Of a stretch of 5,465 bases of DNA, positions 1 through 4,982 are shown piece after piece. The position numbers and the translations under genes were made by a program. Origin of the DNA: Methanobacteriota archaeon (GTDB taxonomy: Archaea > Nanobdellota > Nanobdellia > Woesearchaeales > SM23-78). The notes beneath the pieces are model-generated. The model did not search any database, was not told where the DNA came from, and was given only the letters and a program-made list of their open reading frames with translations. Positions within the stretch are counted from its first letter, which is position 1. Each line of letters begins with the position of its first letter. The DNA is taken from positions 1-5,465 of the forward strand of contig DAOWFR010000023.1 of the NCBI GenBank assembly GCA_030637925.1, written 5' to 3'.

Positions 1-2
1 CA

Positions 3-479
3 GAGCAGGCAGGTATTGAGACAGATGTTATCTATAATAGGATTAATAATATTACTATAACAAACATAGGGGATCTTATAAAAGTATTTGATAAGATAGA
101 GGTTAATGAAACAGTAATAATTGGTAATAATGAAAAGAACTACACAATAACAACCACTAGCAGACCTGATGCCCCTGACCAGCCAGTAATAGGAGTGACC
201 ATACAAACAAGGCATACTAATGAGGATAATATTCTAATAAAGATTTTCCTGTGGTTCTTAGGCTTGTTCAGCTGGATATTCATGCTAAGTCTAGGCCTTG
301 GACTTGCAAACCTTTTGCCAATAGGACCTGTTGATGGTGGAAGAATGCTTCATGTAAGTCTAACAAGAACTCTTGGCAAGAAAAAAGGCCTTATTATCTG
401 GAGCAAGATAACAATGATAATGATAATAATAATTGTAATACTTCTTCTTACACCCATACTAAAGGCAATCATGATATAA
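3..479 (+). CDS. Site-2 protease family (M50) membrane metalloprotease with PDZ domain, C-terminal part
   Basis: The frame is open from the left edge, so the start and the HExxH zinc site lie outside; 158 residues are visible. Residues about 1-60 look like a PDZ domain (EQAGI, then TDVIYNRINN and a regular beta pattern). A hydrophobic segment at about 77-105 follows, carrying NLLPIGPVDGG (N103, P106, D111), the conserved third motif of site-2 proteases, where the Asp ligates the catalytic zinc. A last membrane helix spans about 129-158. In the family, such enzymes cut transmembrane helices of signalling proteins or remnant signal peptides; the substrate here is unknown. A GTG at 195 lies between the PDZ domain and the membrane motif and is not the start. 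The gene ends 36 bases before trmJ. The family call is secure; the PDZ call is good but rests on pattern only. Confidence 0.88.
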   Translation, partial: EQAGIETDVIYNRINNITITNIGDLIKVFDKIEVNETVIIGNNEKNYTITTTSRPDAPDQPVIGVTIQTRHTNEDNILIKIFLWFLGLFSWIFMLSLGLGLANLLPIGPVDGGRMLHVSLTRTLGKKKGLIIWSKITMIMIIIIVILLLTPILKAIMI

Positions 480-483
480 TTAA

Positions 484-493
484 CTTTTTAAAC
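484..493 (+). promoter_or_regulatory. TATA-box-like promoter of the trmJ-like gene
   Basis: CTTTTTAAAC is centred about 27 bases before the ATG at 516. That is the archaeal TATA spacing for transcription starting at or next to the start codon, and no Shine-Dalgarno sequence is present. The T5 run inside it (485-489) lies just after the protease stop and could also help end the upstream transcript. Confidence 0.55.
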
Positions 494-515
494 AAAACTC
501 AAATTCTTTAAGCCC

Positions 516-1202
516 ATGCTCAGTATTATCCTTATAGAGCCTGAAAACCCTGGTAATATCGGTAGTGTTGCAAGGGTCATGGCTAATTTTGGTGTTAAAG
601 AGCTTGTTCTGGTTAATCCTAAATGCAGAATCAATGAACAAGCAAGAAGGCTGGCTAAGAATGCTCAGAAAATACTTGATAAAGCAAGGATTAATAGCTT
701 TAATATTCTTGGAAGATATGATTATCTTATAGGCACCACCAGCAAACTAGGCACTGATTATAATATTCCAAGGAGCCCTATGACTCCAGAGCAACTAGCA
801 CAAAAACTTAAAGAAATAAAAAAGAAAAAAGTTGCCTTAATCCTTGGGAGAGAGAGTGAAGGACTAAGAAATAAAGAAATTAAGCTGTGTGATTTCATGG
901 TGACCATTCCTACAAGCAGGAATTACAAGGCTCTTAACATAAGCCATGCCTTAGCAATAATTCTTTATGAAGTATATAAGGAAAAGAATACTAAAGAAAT
1001 ACTAAAGCCTTACAAACCTATGAGCAGGAAAGAAAAAGAGCAGATAATGAAGTTATTAAAGAGTGCAATGAAAAAAATGGATTTTGCAACACAGAGAAAA
1101 AAAGATACTCAGGTTAAAGTGTGGAAGCGCATGATTACAAAGTCTTTTATGACCAAAAGAGAAGCCTATGCACTACTAGGTTTTTTAAAGAAAATAAAAT
1201 AA
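516..1202 (+). CDS. trmJ: TrmJ-like tRNA/rRNA 2'-O-methyltransferase (SpoU/TrmH superfamily)
   Basis: A SPOUT-fold, SAM-dependent RNA methyltransferase of 228 residues. The three SpoU motifs are in order: motif 1 ENPGNIGSVARVMANFG (residues 10-26, with N14 and R20), motif 2 LILGRESEGL (108-117) followed by IP at 131-132, and motif 3 KALNISHALAI (138-148, N141). These form the knotted SAM site and dimer interface. The motif 1 wording (EPENPGNIGSVAR) matches the TrmJ group, which in archaea is known to methylate the 2'-O of C32 in tRNA; the target here is inferred. Residues about 170-228 are a basic helical extension ending LLGFLKKIK, as in TrmJ C-terminal helical regions. The ATG at 516 fits the family N-terminus (MLSIILIEPENPG) and the upstream TATA position. 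It could be another TrmH-family rRNA methyltransferase, but TrmJ is the best fit. Confidence 0.88.
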   Translation: MLSIILIEPENPGNIGSVARVMANFGVKELVLVNPKCRINEQARRLAKNAQKILDKARINSFNILGRYDYLIGTTSKLGTDYNIPRSPMTPEQLAQKLKEIKKKKVALILGRESEGLRNKEIKLCDFMVTIPTSRNYKALNISHALAIILYEVYKEKNTKEILKPYKPMSRKEKEQIMKLLKSAMKKMDFATQRKKDTQVKVWKRMITKSFMTKREAYALLGFLKKIK

Positions 1203-1211
1203 TTTATAAAT
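1203..1211 (+). promoter_or_regulatory. TATA-box-like promoter of the MscS-family gene
   Basis: TTTATAAAT begins at the base after the trmJ stop. Its centre is about 37 bases before the ATG at 1244, so transcription would start near 1233 and leave a leader of roughly 10 bases, just enough to hold the ribosome site at 1234-1239. A second AT stretch (CTATATAA, 1224-1231) is too close to the ATG. Confidence 0.5.
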
Positions 1212-1233
1212 GCTCCTTCTGTCCTATATAACT

Positions 1234-1239
1234 AGGTGA
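1234..1239 (+). promoter_or_regulatory. Shine-Dalgarno site of the MscS-family gene
   Basis: AGGTGA matches the complement of the archaeal 16S 3' end (CACCUCC core) and leaves 4 bases before ATG 1244. It supports that start; an in-frame TGA stands directly before the ATG. It is the only well-spaced ribosome site I find in the window. Confidence 0.6.
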
Positions 1240-1243
1240 GTGA

Positions 1244-2212
1244 ATGGATACGCTCTTTAGTGTTAATGTACCTACATTTGGAATAGTTATTACCCCTATC
1301 TTTATTGGTGTAGTAACAATAGTAGTGGCTAATCTTGTAAATTATCTTCTTAAGAAGAGTTTAAAAGGAGCAGAGCTTGCTCTTGAAAAGCATGCTAAAA
1401 AACACAAGGGTGATTATAAGGAGAAAATCGCAGCTGATAAGACCAAGTTTATTTTTATGAGAAGAATAATCGTTGGCATAATCTATGTTGTAGGCATTAT
1501 TCTTATTATTAGCAGCATCCCAAGCCTTAAGGCTTTTTCTTATTCCTTGCTAGCAGGAGCAGGTGTGATTGCTATAATCATTGGATTTGCTACTCAGAAA
1601 ACCTTGTCAAACATTATGGCAGGTCTTATGATTTCTGTTAGCCAGCCCTTTCGTGTTGGTGACAGGATTAGGTTTAAGGATGATTATGGCATAATCCAGG
1701 ACATTACTCTTAGGCATACTGTGCTTAAGACATGGGATAACAGGCATGTGATTATTCCTAACTCCCTTATTAACGAGGAGGTCATAAACAATTACACTCT
1801 TGGAGATGAAAGAATACTTGCAACTGTTGAGATGAGTATTAGCTATGATAGTGACATTGACCTTGCCAAGAAGGTTATGAAGAATGAAATCCTAAAACAC
1901 CCTGCTTTTATTGATAACAGAACAGAGGCTGACATGCTTGCAGGAAAAGACCCTGTGAAAGTAAGGGTTGTTGATTGTGGTGATTTCAGTGTCAGGCTAA
2001 GAGGTTACTACTGGGTTGAGAGCCAGCCAAAAGCTGTTATATCTTCTTTTGGGTTAAAAGAGAATATTAAGAAGAGGTTTGACAAGGAAGGAGTAGAGAT
2101 TCCTTTCCCTTACAGAACCATTGTTTACAAGAAGAATATTAAAAAGCCTAAGAAGCTTGTTAAGAGCAGGAAAAGAAAAAGCAAGAAAAAAAGAGCCAAG
2201 AGAAAAAAATAA
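1244..2212 (+). CDS. MscS-family mechanosensitive ion channel
   Basis: A small-conductance mechanosensitive channel of 322 residues, close to E. coli MscS length, expected to release solutes on osmotic downshock as a homo-heptamer. Membrane helices are at about 10-36, 70-95 and 98-130. The third has the MscS pore pattern rich in Gly/Ala (LLAGAGVIAIIIGFATQKTL, then SNIMAGL). The beta domain follows (QPFRVGDRI at 134-142, DITLRHTVLKTWDNRHVIIP about 153-172, NSLI, NNYT), then the alpha/beta cytoplasmic domain ending in the typical GVEIPFPYRT (283-292). The odd part is the tail: residues 296-322 carry 19 Lys/Arg in 27 positions, after the normal end of the fold. The gene follows trmJ by 41 bases with its own promoter and faces corA tail to tail. 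Family call very secure; exact conductance class and ion preference unknown. Confidence 0.95.
   Translation: MDTLFSVNVPTFGIVITPIFIGVVTIVVANLVNYLLKKSLKGAELALEKHAKKHKGDYKEKIAADKTKFIFMRRIIVGIIYVVGIILIISSIPSLKAFSYSLLAGAGVIAIIIGFATQKTLSNIMAGLMISVSQPFRVGDRIRFKDDYGIIQDITLRHTVLKTWDNRHVIIPNSLINEEVINNYTLGDERILATVEMSISYDSDIDLAKKVMKNEILKHPAFIDNRTEADMLAGKDPVKVRVVDCGDFSVRLRGYYWVESQPKAVISSFGLKENIKKRFDKEGVEIPFPYRTIVYKKNIKKPKKLVKSRKRKSKKKRAKRKK
2171..2209 (-). terminator. U-rich terminator region of corA, embedded in the mscS 3' end
   Basis: Read on the minus strand, the bases after the corA stop give T7 (2209-2203), T7 (2192-2186), T5 (2180-2176) and T4 (2174-2171). These begin about 15 bases past the stop. 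They are the complement of the AAA-rich lysine codons at the end of mscS. No hairpin is needed for archaeal U-tract termination. Position and strength are suggestive; termination itself is inferred. Confidence 0.5.
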
Positions 2213-2223
2213 GCCCTGTAATG

Positions 2224-3213
2224 TTACGCCCACTTCCTTTTTCTAAAGAAGAAGTACATTAGAATTGCTATTATGAACATTATGCCAAGGATAACATAGT
2301 AGCCATAACGCCAGCCTAGTTCAGGCATATACCTGAAGTTCATACCATAGATTCCTGCTATAAAGGTGAGAGGCATGAATACAGTGGCTATTATGGTTAA
2401 CTTGTGCATCACTTGGTTCATCTTGTTTGATATCACATTCATCTGGTTTGATAATACTGACATATAGGCTTCAAAAGCATTGTTGATTAAGTCTCTTTGG
2501 GTTTCAAGCTCTGTGTACACCCTCATTATATGATCATACACATCTCTGAAGTATATACTTGTTAATGGATGGATAAAAGGAAAGTCTCTTCTTGTAAGCT
2601 TGTTAATAACATCTCTTTGAGGTGCAATGCTTTTTCTAAGATGAAGGACTTCTCCTTTGATACGCATTATTTTTTTTAGTGAATTTTTTGATGGTTTGTG
2701 ACTGATAATGGATGATTCCAAGTCCTCAATATAATCTTCCCAGTTGTCAAGCAAAGGAAAGTAAAGGTCTATGGCATAATCTATGATCTCGTACATAAAG
2801 AAATCAGCTGTCTTAGTAGTTCCTTTCTTGTTATTCTCAAGCTTTTCAACCAGGTGCTCAACACTAGGAGACTTGAAAGTATGCACTGATATTAGATAGT
2901 TCTTGCCAAGAAAAAAGTCTACCTCTCCTCTCTTAGGATGACCCTTTTCTAATTTAGGAGAGACACTATGTAGCACTACAAAGATATAGTCTTCAAAAAT
3001 ATCAACCTTGGGTAGTTCTAAGGATTTTTTACAGTCTTCTATGGACAAGGCATGAAAATCAAAGGTTTGTTCTAAGAATTTGTATTCTGAATCAGTTGGT
3101 TTTTCCAGGTCAATCCATACAGTTGTCTTTTTGTTTTTAAGATGTTTTTTTATCTGTTTTAAAGGAACATCCCTGAGTATTCTATGGTCTTTGCATACAA
3201 AGCTTCTTATCAT
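2224..3213 (-). CDS. corA: CorA-family divalent metal ion transporter
   Basis: A CorA-type channel that takes up Mg2+ (some members Co2+ or Ni2+; the ZntB branch moves Zn2+) as a homo-pentamer. The signature YGMN is at residues 289-292 counted from the ATG at 3213, at the end of the first membrane helix (about 269-288, FMPLTFIAGI). The periplasmic-side loop has MPEL, then the second helix (about 304-323) and a basic C-terminus (FFRKRKWA). The first 265 residues are the cytoplasmic funnel: alpha/beta domain with VWIDLEKPT and long charged helices including LHLRKSIAPQRDVINKL. Length of 329 residues is normal. A TTG six bases upstream (3219) is another possible start; I prefer ATG because it gives MIRSFV, a usual CorA beginning. 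No promoter is seen before it, and the winged-helix gene ends 16 bases upstream, so the two are probably co-transcribed. Confidence 0.93.
   Translation of the reverse strand: MIRSFVCKDHRILRDVPLKQIKKHLKNKKTTVWIDLEKPTDSEYKFLEQTFDFHALSIEDCKKSLELPKVDIFEDYIFVVLHSVSPKLEKGHPKRGEVDFFLGKNYLISVHTFKSPSVEHLVEKLENNKKGTTKTADFFMYEIIDYAIDLYFPLLDNWEDYIEDLESSIISHKPSKNSLKKIMRIKGEVLHLRKSIAPQRDVINKLTRRDFPFIHPLTSIYFRDVYDHIMRVYTELETQRDLINNAFEAYMSVLSNQMNVISNKMNQVMHKLTIIATVFMPLTFIAGIYGMNFRYMPELGWRYGYYVILGIMFIIAILMYFFFRKRKWA
2238..2242 (+). terminator. Possible T-tract terminator of the MscS-family gene
   Basis: A T5 run in CCTTTTTCT lies 26-30 bases after the mscS stop, inside the 3' end of corA on the other strand. 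Archaeal termination commonly needs only a T-rich stretch. It is short, so this is weak evidence. Confidence 0.3.
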
Positions 3214-3229
3214 TTTCAAGCTTAACTAA

Positions 3230-3556
3230 TTATTTACCTCTTTTTTTCTCAAAATAAGCCTTTACTTTTTTATTCATTTTGGGACTGGCATCAGGACCTA
3301 GTTTGTAATACTTTTTTTCTGCTTCACTACCCCAAGAATAATTACCTTTCTCTAATTTTATTGTTTCTAATTCAAATTCTTTCAGAGCAACCCCTTTTTT
3401 CAGGTGATAATAAATTACTCTGAGGGTGACTGCTGGGAACAAAGCACAATAATCCTTGTACAAGTCATAGCCATAAGCATTTTTCTTAAAATAAAGAATC
3501 TCTATAAGGTTCTGTCTTATACTGCTGCCAATAGGCCGCCCCCTTTTTTCCCTCAT
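3230..3556 (-). CDS. PadR-like winged-helix DNA-binding protein with AT-hook-like N-terminus
   Basis: A small basic protein of 108 residues, probably a transcription regulator. It opens with KRGRPIGS (residues 4-11), which contains the RGRP core of an AT-hook that can hold the minor groove of AT-rich DNA. Residues about 13-88 resemble a PadR-type winged helix: a first helix IRQNLIEILYF, AYGYDLYKDY (27-36), a recognition-helix region VTLRVIYYHLKKGV (43-56), and a wing with EFELETIKLEKGNYSWG leading to KKYYKLG (81-87). The last 20 residues are a lysine-rich helix. PadR proteins usually act as dimeric repressors that sense a ligand; no ligand site is evident here. It has its own TATA box and ends 16 bases before the corA ATG, so it may control, or simply be co-expressed with, corA. 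DNA-binding fold likely; target unknown. Confidence 0.75.
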   Translation of the reverse strand: MREKRGRPIGSSIRQNLIEILYFKKNAYGYDLYKDYCALFPAVTLRVIYYHLKKGVALKEFELETIKLEKGNYSWGSEAEKKYYKLGPDASPKMNKKVKAYFEKKRGK

Positions 3557-3578
3557 AATATATTTTTTAATCTTTTTT

Positions 3579-3586
3579 TATTTAAA
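3579..3586 (-). promoter_or_regulatory. TATA-box-like promoter of the winged-helix/corA pair
   Basis: On the minus strand TTTAAATA is centred about 27 bases before the ATG at 3556, with an A-rich run between them and no Shine-Dalgarno site. This fits a leaderless mRNA. The GTTGCGA repeat arm lies directly upstream of the box. Confidence 0.6.
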
Positions 3587-3587
3587 T

Positions 3588-3632
3588 GTTGCGATTAATT
3601 TTCAATAAGGTAAAGAAAGAAAGCCTCGCAAC
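3588..3632. repeat. Short inverted repeat GTTGCGA / TCGCAAC upstream of the winged-helix gene
   Basis: GTTGCGA at 3588-3594 has its exact reverse complement TCGCAAC at 3626-3632, 31 bases apart. Both arms contain a CG, uncommon in this AT-rich intergenic stretch. One arm abuts the TATA box at 3579-3586, where a regulator could block basal factors. The other arm is also part of the hairpin at 3623-3638, so the match may be partly a by-product of that hairpin. Operator function is a guess. Confidence 0.35.
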
Positions 3633-3638
3633 GCGAGC
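3611..3638 (-). terminator. Hairpin plus T-rich tract after the 110-residue gene
   Basis: On the minus strand, 17 bases past the stop at 3655, GCTCGC pairs with GCGAGGC around a GTT loop (five exact pairs, CTCGC/GCGAG, plus an outer pair with a bulge). TTTCTTTCTTTA follows. This looks like a stem-loop with a pyrimidine tail, and its GC content stands out in an otherwise AT-rich gap. It is likely a terminator or 3'-end stabiliser; the stem is short. Confidence 0.5.
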
Positions 3639-3654
3639 AAATAAAGTTTGAGTT

Positions 3655-3987
3655 TTATAAGTATTGTTTAACTTCTTCAAGAAATTCCTTTTTTGCTTTT
3701 TCAGCTTTAACAATTTCTGTTTTATTACTTGATCTCATCTCTAGTTCTACAGTTATTTCTAAATCCCCTTTCTCATTCACAAAAAAGCCTAGTTTTGTAT
3801 CATCAGTCCATCTTGAGCCAGAGCGGTCATATAGAATGTGGGAATCCTGATTATAATAAGCATGAATGTGTGGTAATAGTAATCCAGGATTTTTAATCAG
3901 GATATCTATACTTTCATCTCCAAGTTTTTTCTTATATGCCTCTAAAATTCTAATCAAGGTTTCCTCTGGAAGTTCTTCTGGCTTCAT
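3655..3987 (-). CDS. Uncharacterised 110-residue soluble protein
   Basis: I do not recognise this protein. It has no signal peptide, membrane segment or cysteine. Residues 3-33 are likely helical (PEELPEETLIRILEAYKKKL, then a short DESIDILIK helix). Residues 35-60 hold an aromatic and histidine-containing stretch (GLLLPHIHAYYNQDSHILYD). Residues 65-85 look like two beta strands (KLGFFV, then DLEITVELEMR) joined by NEKGD. The last 25 residues are a charged helix. The alpha-beta-beta-alpha layout resembles small DNA- or protein-binding domains, but I cannot name one. The ATG at 3987 is supported by a TATA box 27 bases upstream, and the stop is followed by a hairpin and T-rich tract, so it appears to be a self-contained single-gene unit between the thiolase and the winged-helix gene. 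Coding is credible because the amino-acid pattern is balanced and both signals fit. Confidence 0.72.
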   Translation of the reverse strand: MKPEELPEETLIRILEAYKKKLGDESIDILIKNPGLLLPHIHAYYNQDSHILYDRSGSRWTDDTKLGFFVNEKGDLEITVELEMRSSNKTEIVKAEKAKKEFLEEVKQYL

Positions 3988-4009
3988 AGCAGAGGGAAAA
4001 CCGATTTTA

Positions 4010-4017
4010 TTTATAAA
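4010..4017 (-). promoter_or_regulatory. TATA-box-like promoter of the 110-residue gene
   Basis: On the minus strand TTTATAAA is centred about 27 bases before ATG 3987, in the 44-base gap after the thiolase stop. It is the closest match in the window to the archaeal TATA consensus. No Shine-Dalgarno site is present, so the mRNA is likely leaderless. Confidence 0.62.
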
Positions 4018-4031
4018 CTTTAACTTAGTAC

Positions 4032-4937
4032 CTATTTATCTTTCTTCAAAGCAATCAGTATCTCACATCTCTTGCAAACATCCTTTGCACAGGGCTCTCC
4101 ACAATAAGCACAGGCATTAACTTTTATATCTTCAACTTTTTTCATCTTATAAATAGTTCTTAAGAAGAACTGAATAATATTGTACTTAACAGAAGGATGC
4201 TTTTTCTCAAACTTATCAAGCATCTCCCTGTATTCTCGTCTGTAAGCACCTACACAGCAAGGGCAAGGATTATAATTAACAGGGAATTTCATTAATTTTG
4301 AATAAGCAGTTGTTTCTTTTTCAGAGCAAAGATACAAAGGCTTAACTCTCTTAACAAAAGCCTTGCTCACAATATATCCACTAACAGGGCCTTGTCTTCT
4401 TGCAAGGATTAAATCATTCCTAAAAACATTCATTATAAAGCTTTGGGCTTCATCATCAAGATTATGACCTGTTGCAAGGCAGTCAAACTTAAGCTTCTTA
4501 GCATGCTTATTTAATAAATATCTTCTAAGAATACCGCATATAAAACAAGAAGAATACTTAAGTCCTTTCTCATGCGCAACAGACTTGATAAAGCATAATG
4601 ACATACCAAACTCTTTTCTAAAAGAAATCTCATGTAATTTTATTTTATATTTTTTACAAACCTTTCTAATATTCTCAAGATTCTTCTTAGTGTAATTACC
4701 AATAACAGCATCAACAGTAACTGCTTCTATAGCATAACCTAATTTATTAAGAATATATAAAACACTTGTTGAGTCCTTGCCCCCACTAACAGCAACACCA
4801 ATCTTATCTTTTCTTGAGAACAAATCAAACTTCTTAATAATACGTTTTACTTTCTTTTCAAAATAATCCTTAAAATGTTCTCTGCATAAATTAGAGCAAT
4901 ACACAGCTTTATTACATTTAATGCATTTGTTAGTCAT
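4032..4937 (-). CDS. TtuA/NcsA-family tRNA 2-thiouridine synthetase (TtcA-like PP-loop ATPase)
   Basis: An adenylating tRNA thiolase of 301 residues. The PP-loop SGGKDS (51-56) binds ATP, and ATGHNLDDEAQS (155-166) is the second active-site motif. CFIC (C131, C134) together with C225 in NPCPCC match the three cysteines that hold the [4Fe-4S] cluster in TtuA. An N-terminal zinc knuckle has C5, C8, C18 and H21 (plus C14), and a C-terminal zinc ribbon has CAYCG (C276, C279) and CKRC (C288, C291). In archaea such enzymes put sulfur on U54 (TtuA) or wobble U34 (NcsA/Ncs6), using a ubiquitin-like sulfur carrier; none is encoded here. Which uridine is modified cannot be decided from sequence alone. 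The ATG at 4937 fits both the N-terminal zinc motif and the TATA box. The CPCC wording, with extra cysteines at 227 and 228, is unusual. Confidence 0.9.
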   Translation of the reverse strand: MTNKCIKCNKAVYCSNLCREHFKDYFEKKVKRIIKKFDLFSRKDKIGVAVSGGKDSTSVLYILNKLGYAIEAVTVDAVIGNYTKKNLENIRKVCKKYKIKLHEISFRKEFGMSLCFIKSVAHEKGLKYSSCFICGILRRYLLNKHAKKLKFDCLATGHNLDDEAQSFIMNVFRNDLILARRQGPVSGYIVSKAFVKRVKPLYLCSEKETTAYSKLMKFPVNYNPCPCCVGAYRREYREMLDKFEKKHPSVKYNIIQFFLRTIYKMKKVEDIKVNACAYCGEPCAKDVCKRCEILIALKKDK

Positions 4938-4960
4938 AGTACCAGAGAATAATGATTGTT

Positions 4961-4969
4961 TTTTAAATA
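4961..4969 (-). promoter_or_regulatory. TATA-box-like promoter of the tRNA thiolase gene
   Basis: On the minus strand TATTTAAAA is centred about 27-28 bases before ATG 4937, with no Shine-Dalgarno site. It lies within the 45-base gap to the Glu-rich gene, directly after that gene's presumed T6 terminator. Confidence 0.58.
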
Positions 4970-4974
4970 TTTAG

Positions 4975-4980
4975 AAAAAA
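4975..4980 (-). terminator. T6 tract after the Glu-rich gene
   Basis: TTTTTT on the minus strand begins 3 bases past the stop at 4983. A plain T-tract like this can end archaeal transcription. It sits immediately upstream of the next promoter, which would separate the two units. No hairpin is seen. Confidence 0.4.
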
Positions 4981-4982
4981 CC

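Noticed and set aside
195..479. A short gene starting at GTG 195
   Set aside because: The frame is open from the left edge and the upstream codons encode a PDZ-like domain, so 195 is an internal codon of the M50 protease.
1224..1231. CTATATAA as the mscS TATA box
   Set aside because: It is centred only about 16 bases before the ATG, too close for an archaeal promoter; TTTATAAAT at 1203-1211 fits better.
3404..3598. Plus-strand reading frame opposite the winged-helix gene
   Set aside because: Its product is rich in Phe, Ile and Cys with no domain pattern, and it runs across the promoter of the better-supported minus-strand gene.
3557..3654. A small RNA gene or tRNA in the largest intergenic gap
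   Set aside because: At 98 bases it holds only a promoter, one short hairpin and AT-rich filler; no cloverleaf or conserved RNA pattern is visible.
3866..4120. Plus-strand reading frame spanning two minus-strand genes
   Set aside because: It overlaps the ends of the 110-residue gene and the thiolase plus the promoter between them, and its Ser/Ile-rich sequence looks like an antisense shadow.
4444..4470. C/D-box-like TGATGA motif on the minus strand
   Set aside because: It is the codons for the conserved LDDE motif of the thiolase, and no paired D box or guide layout is present.
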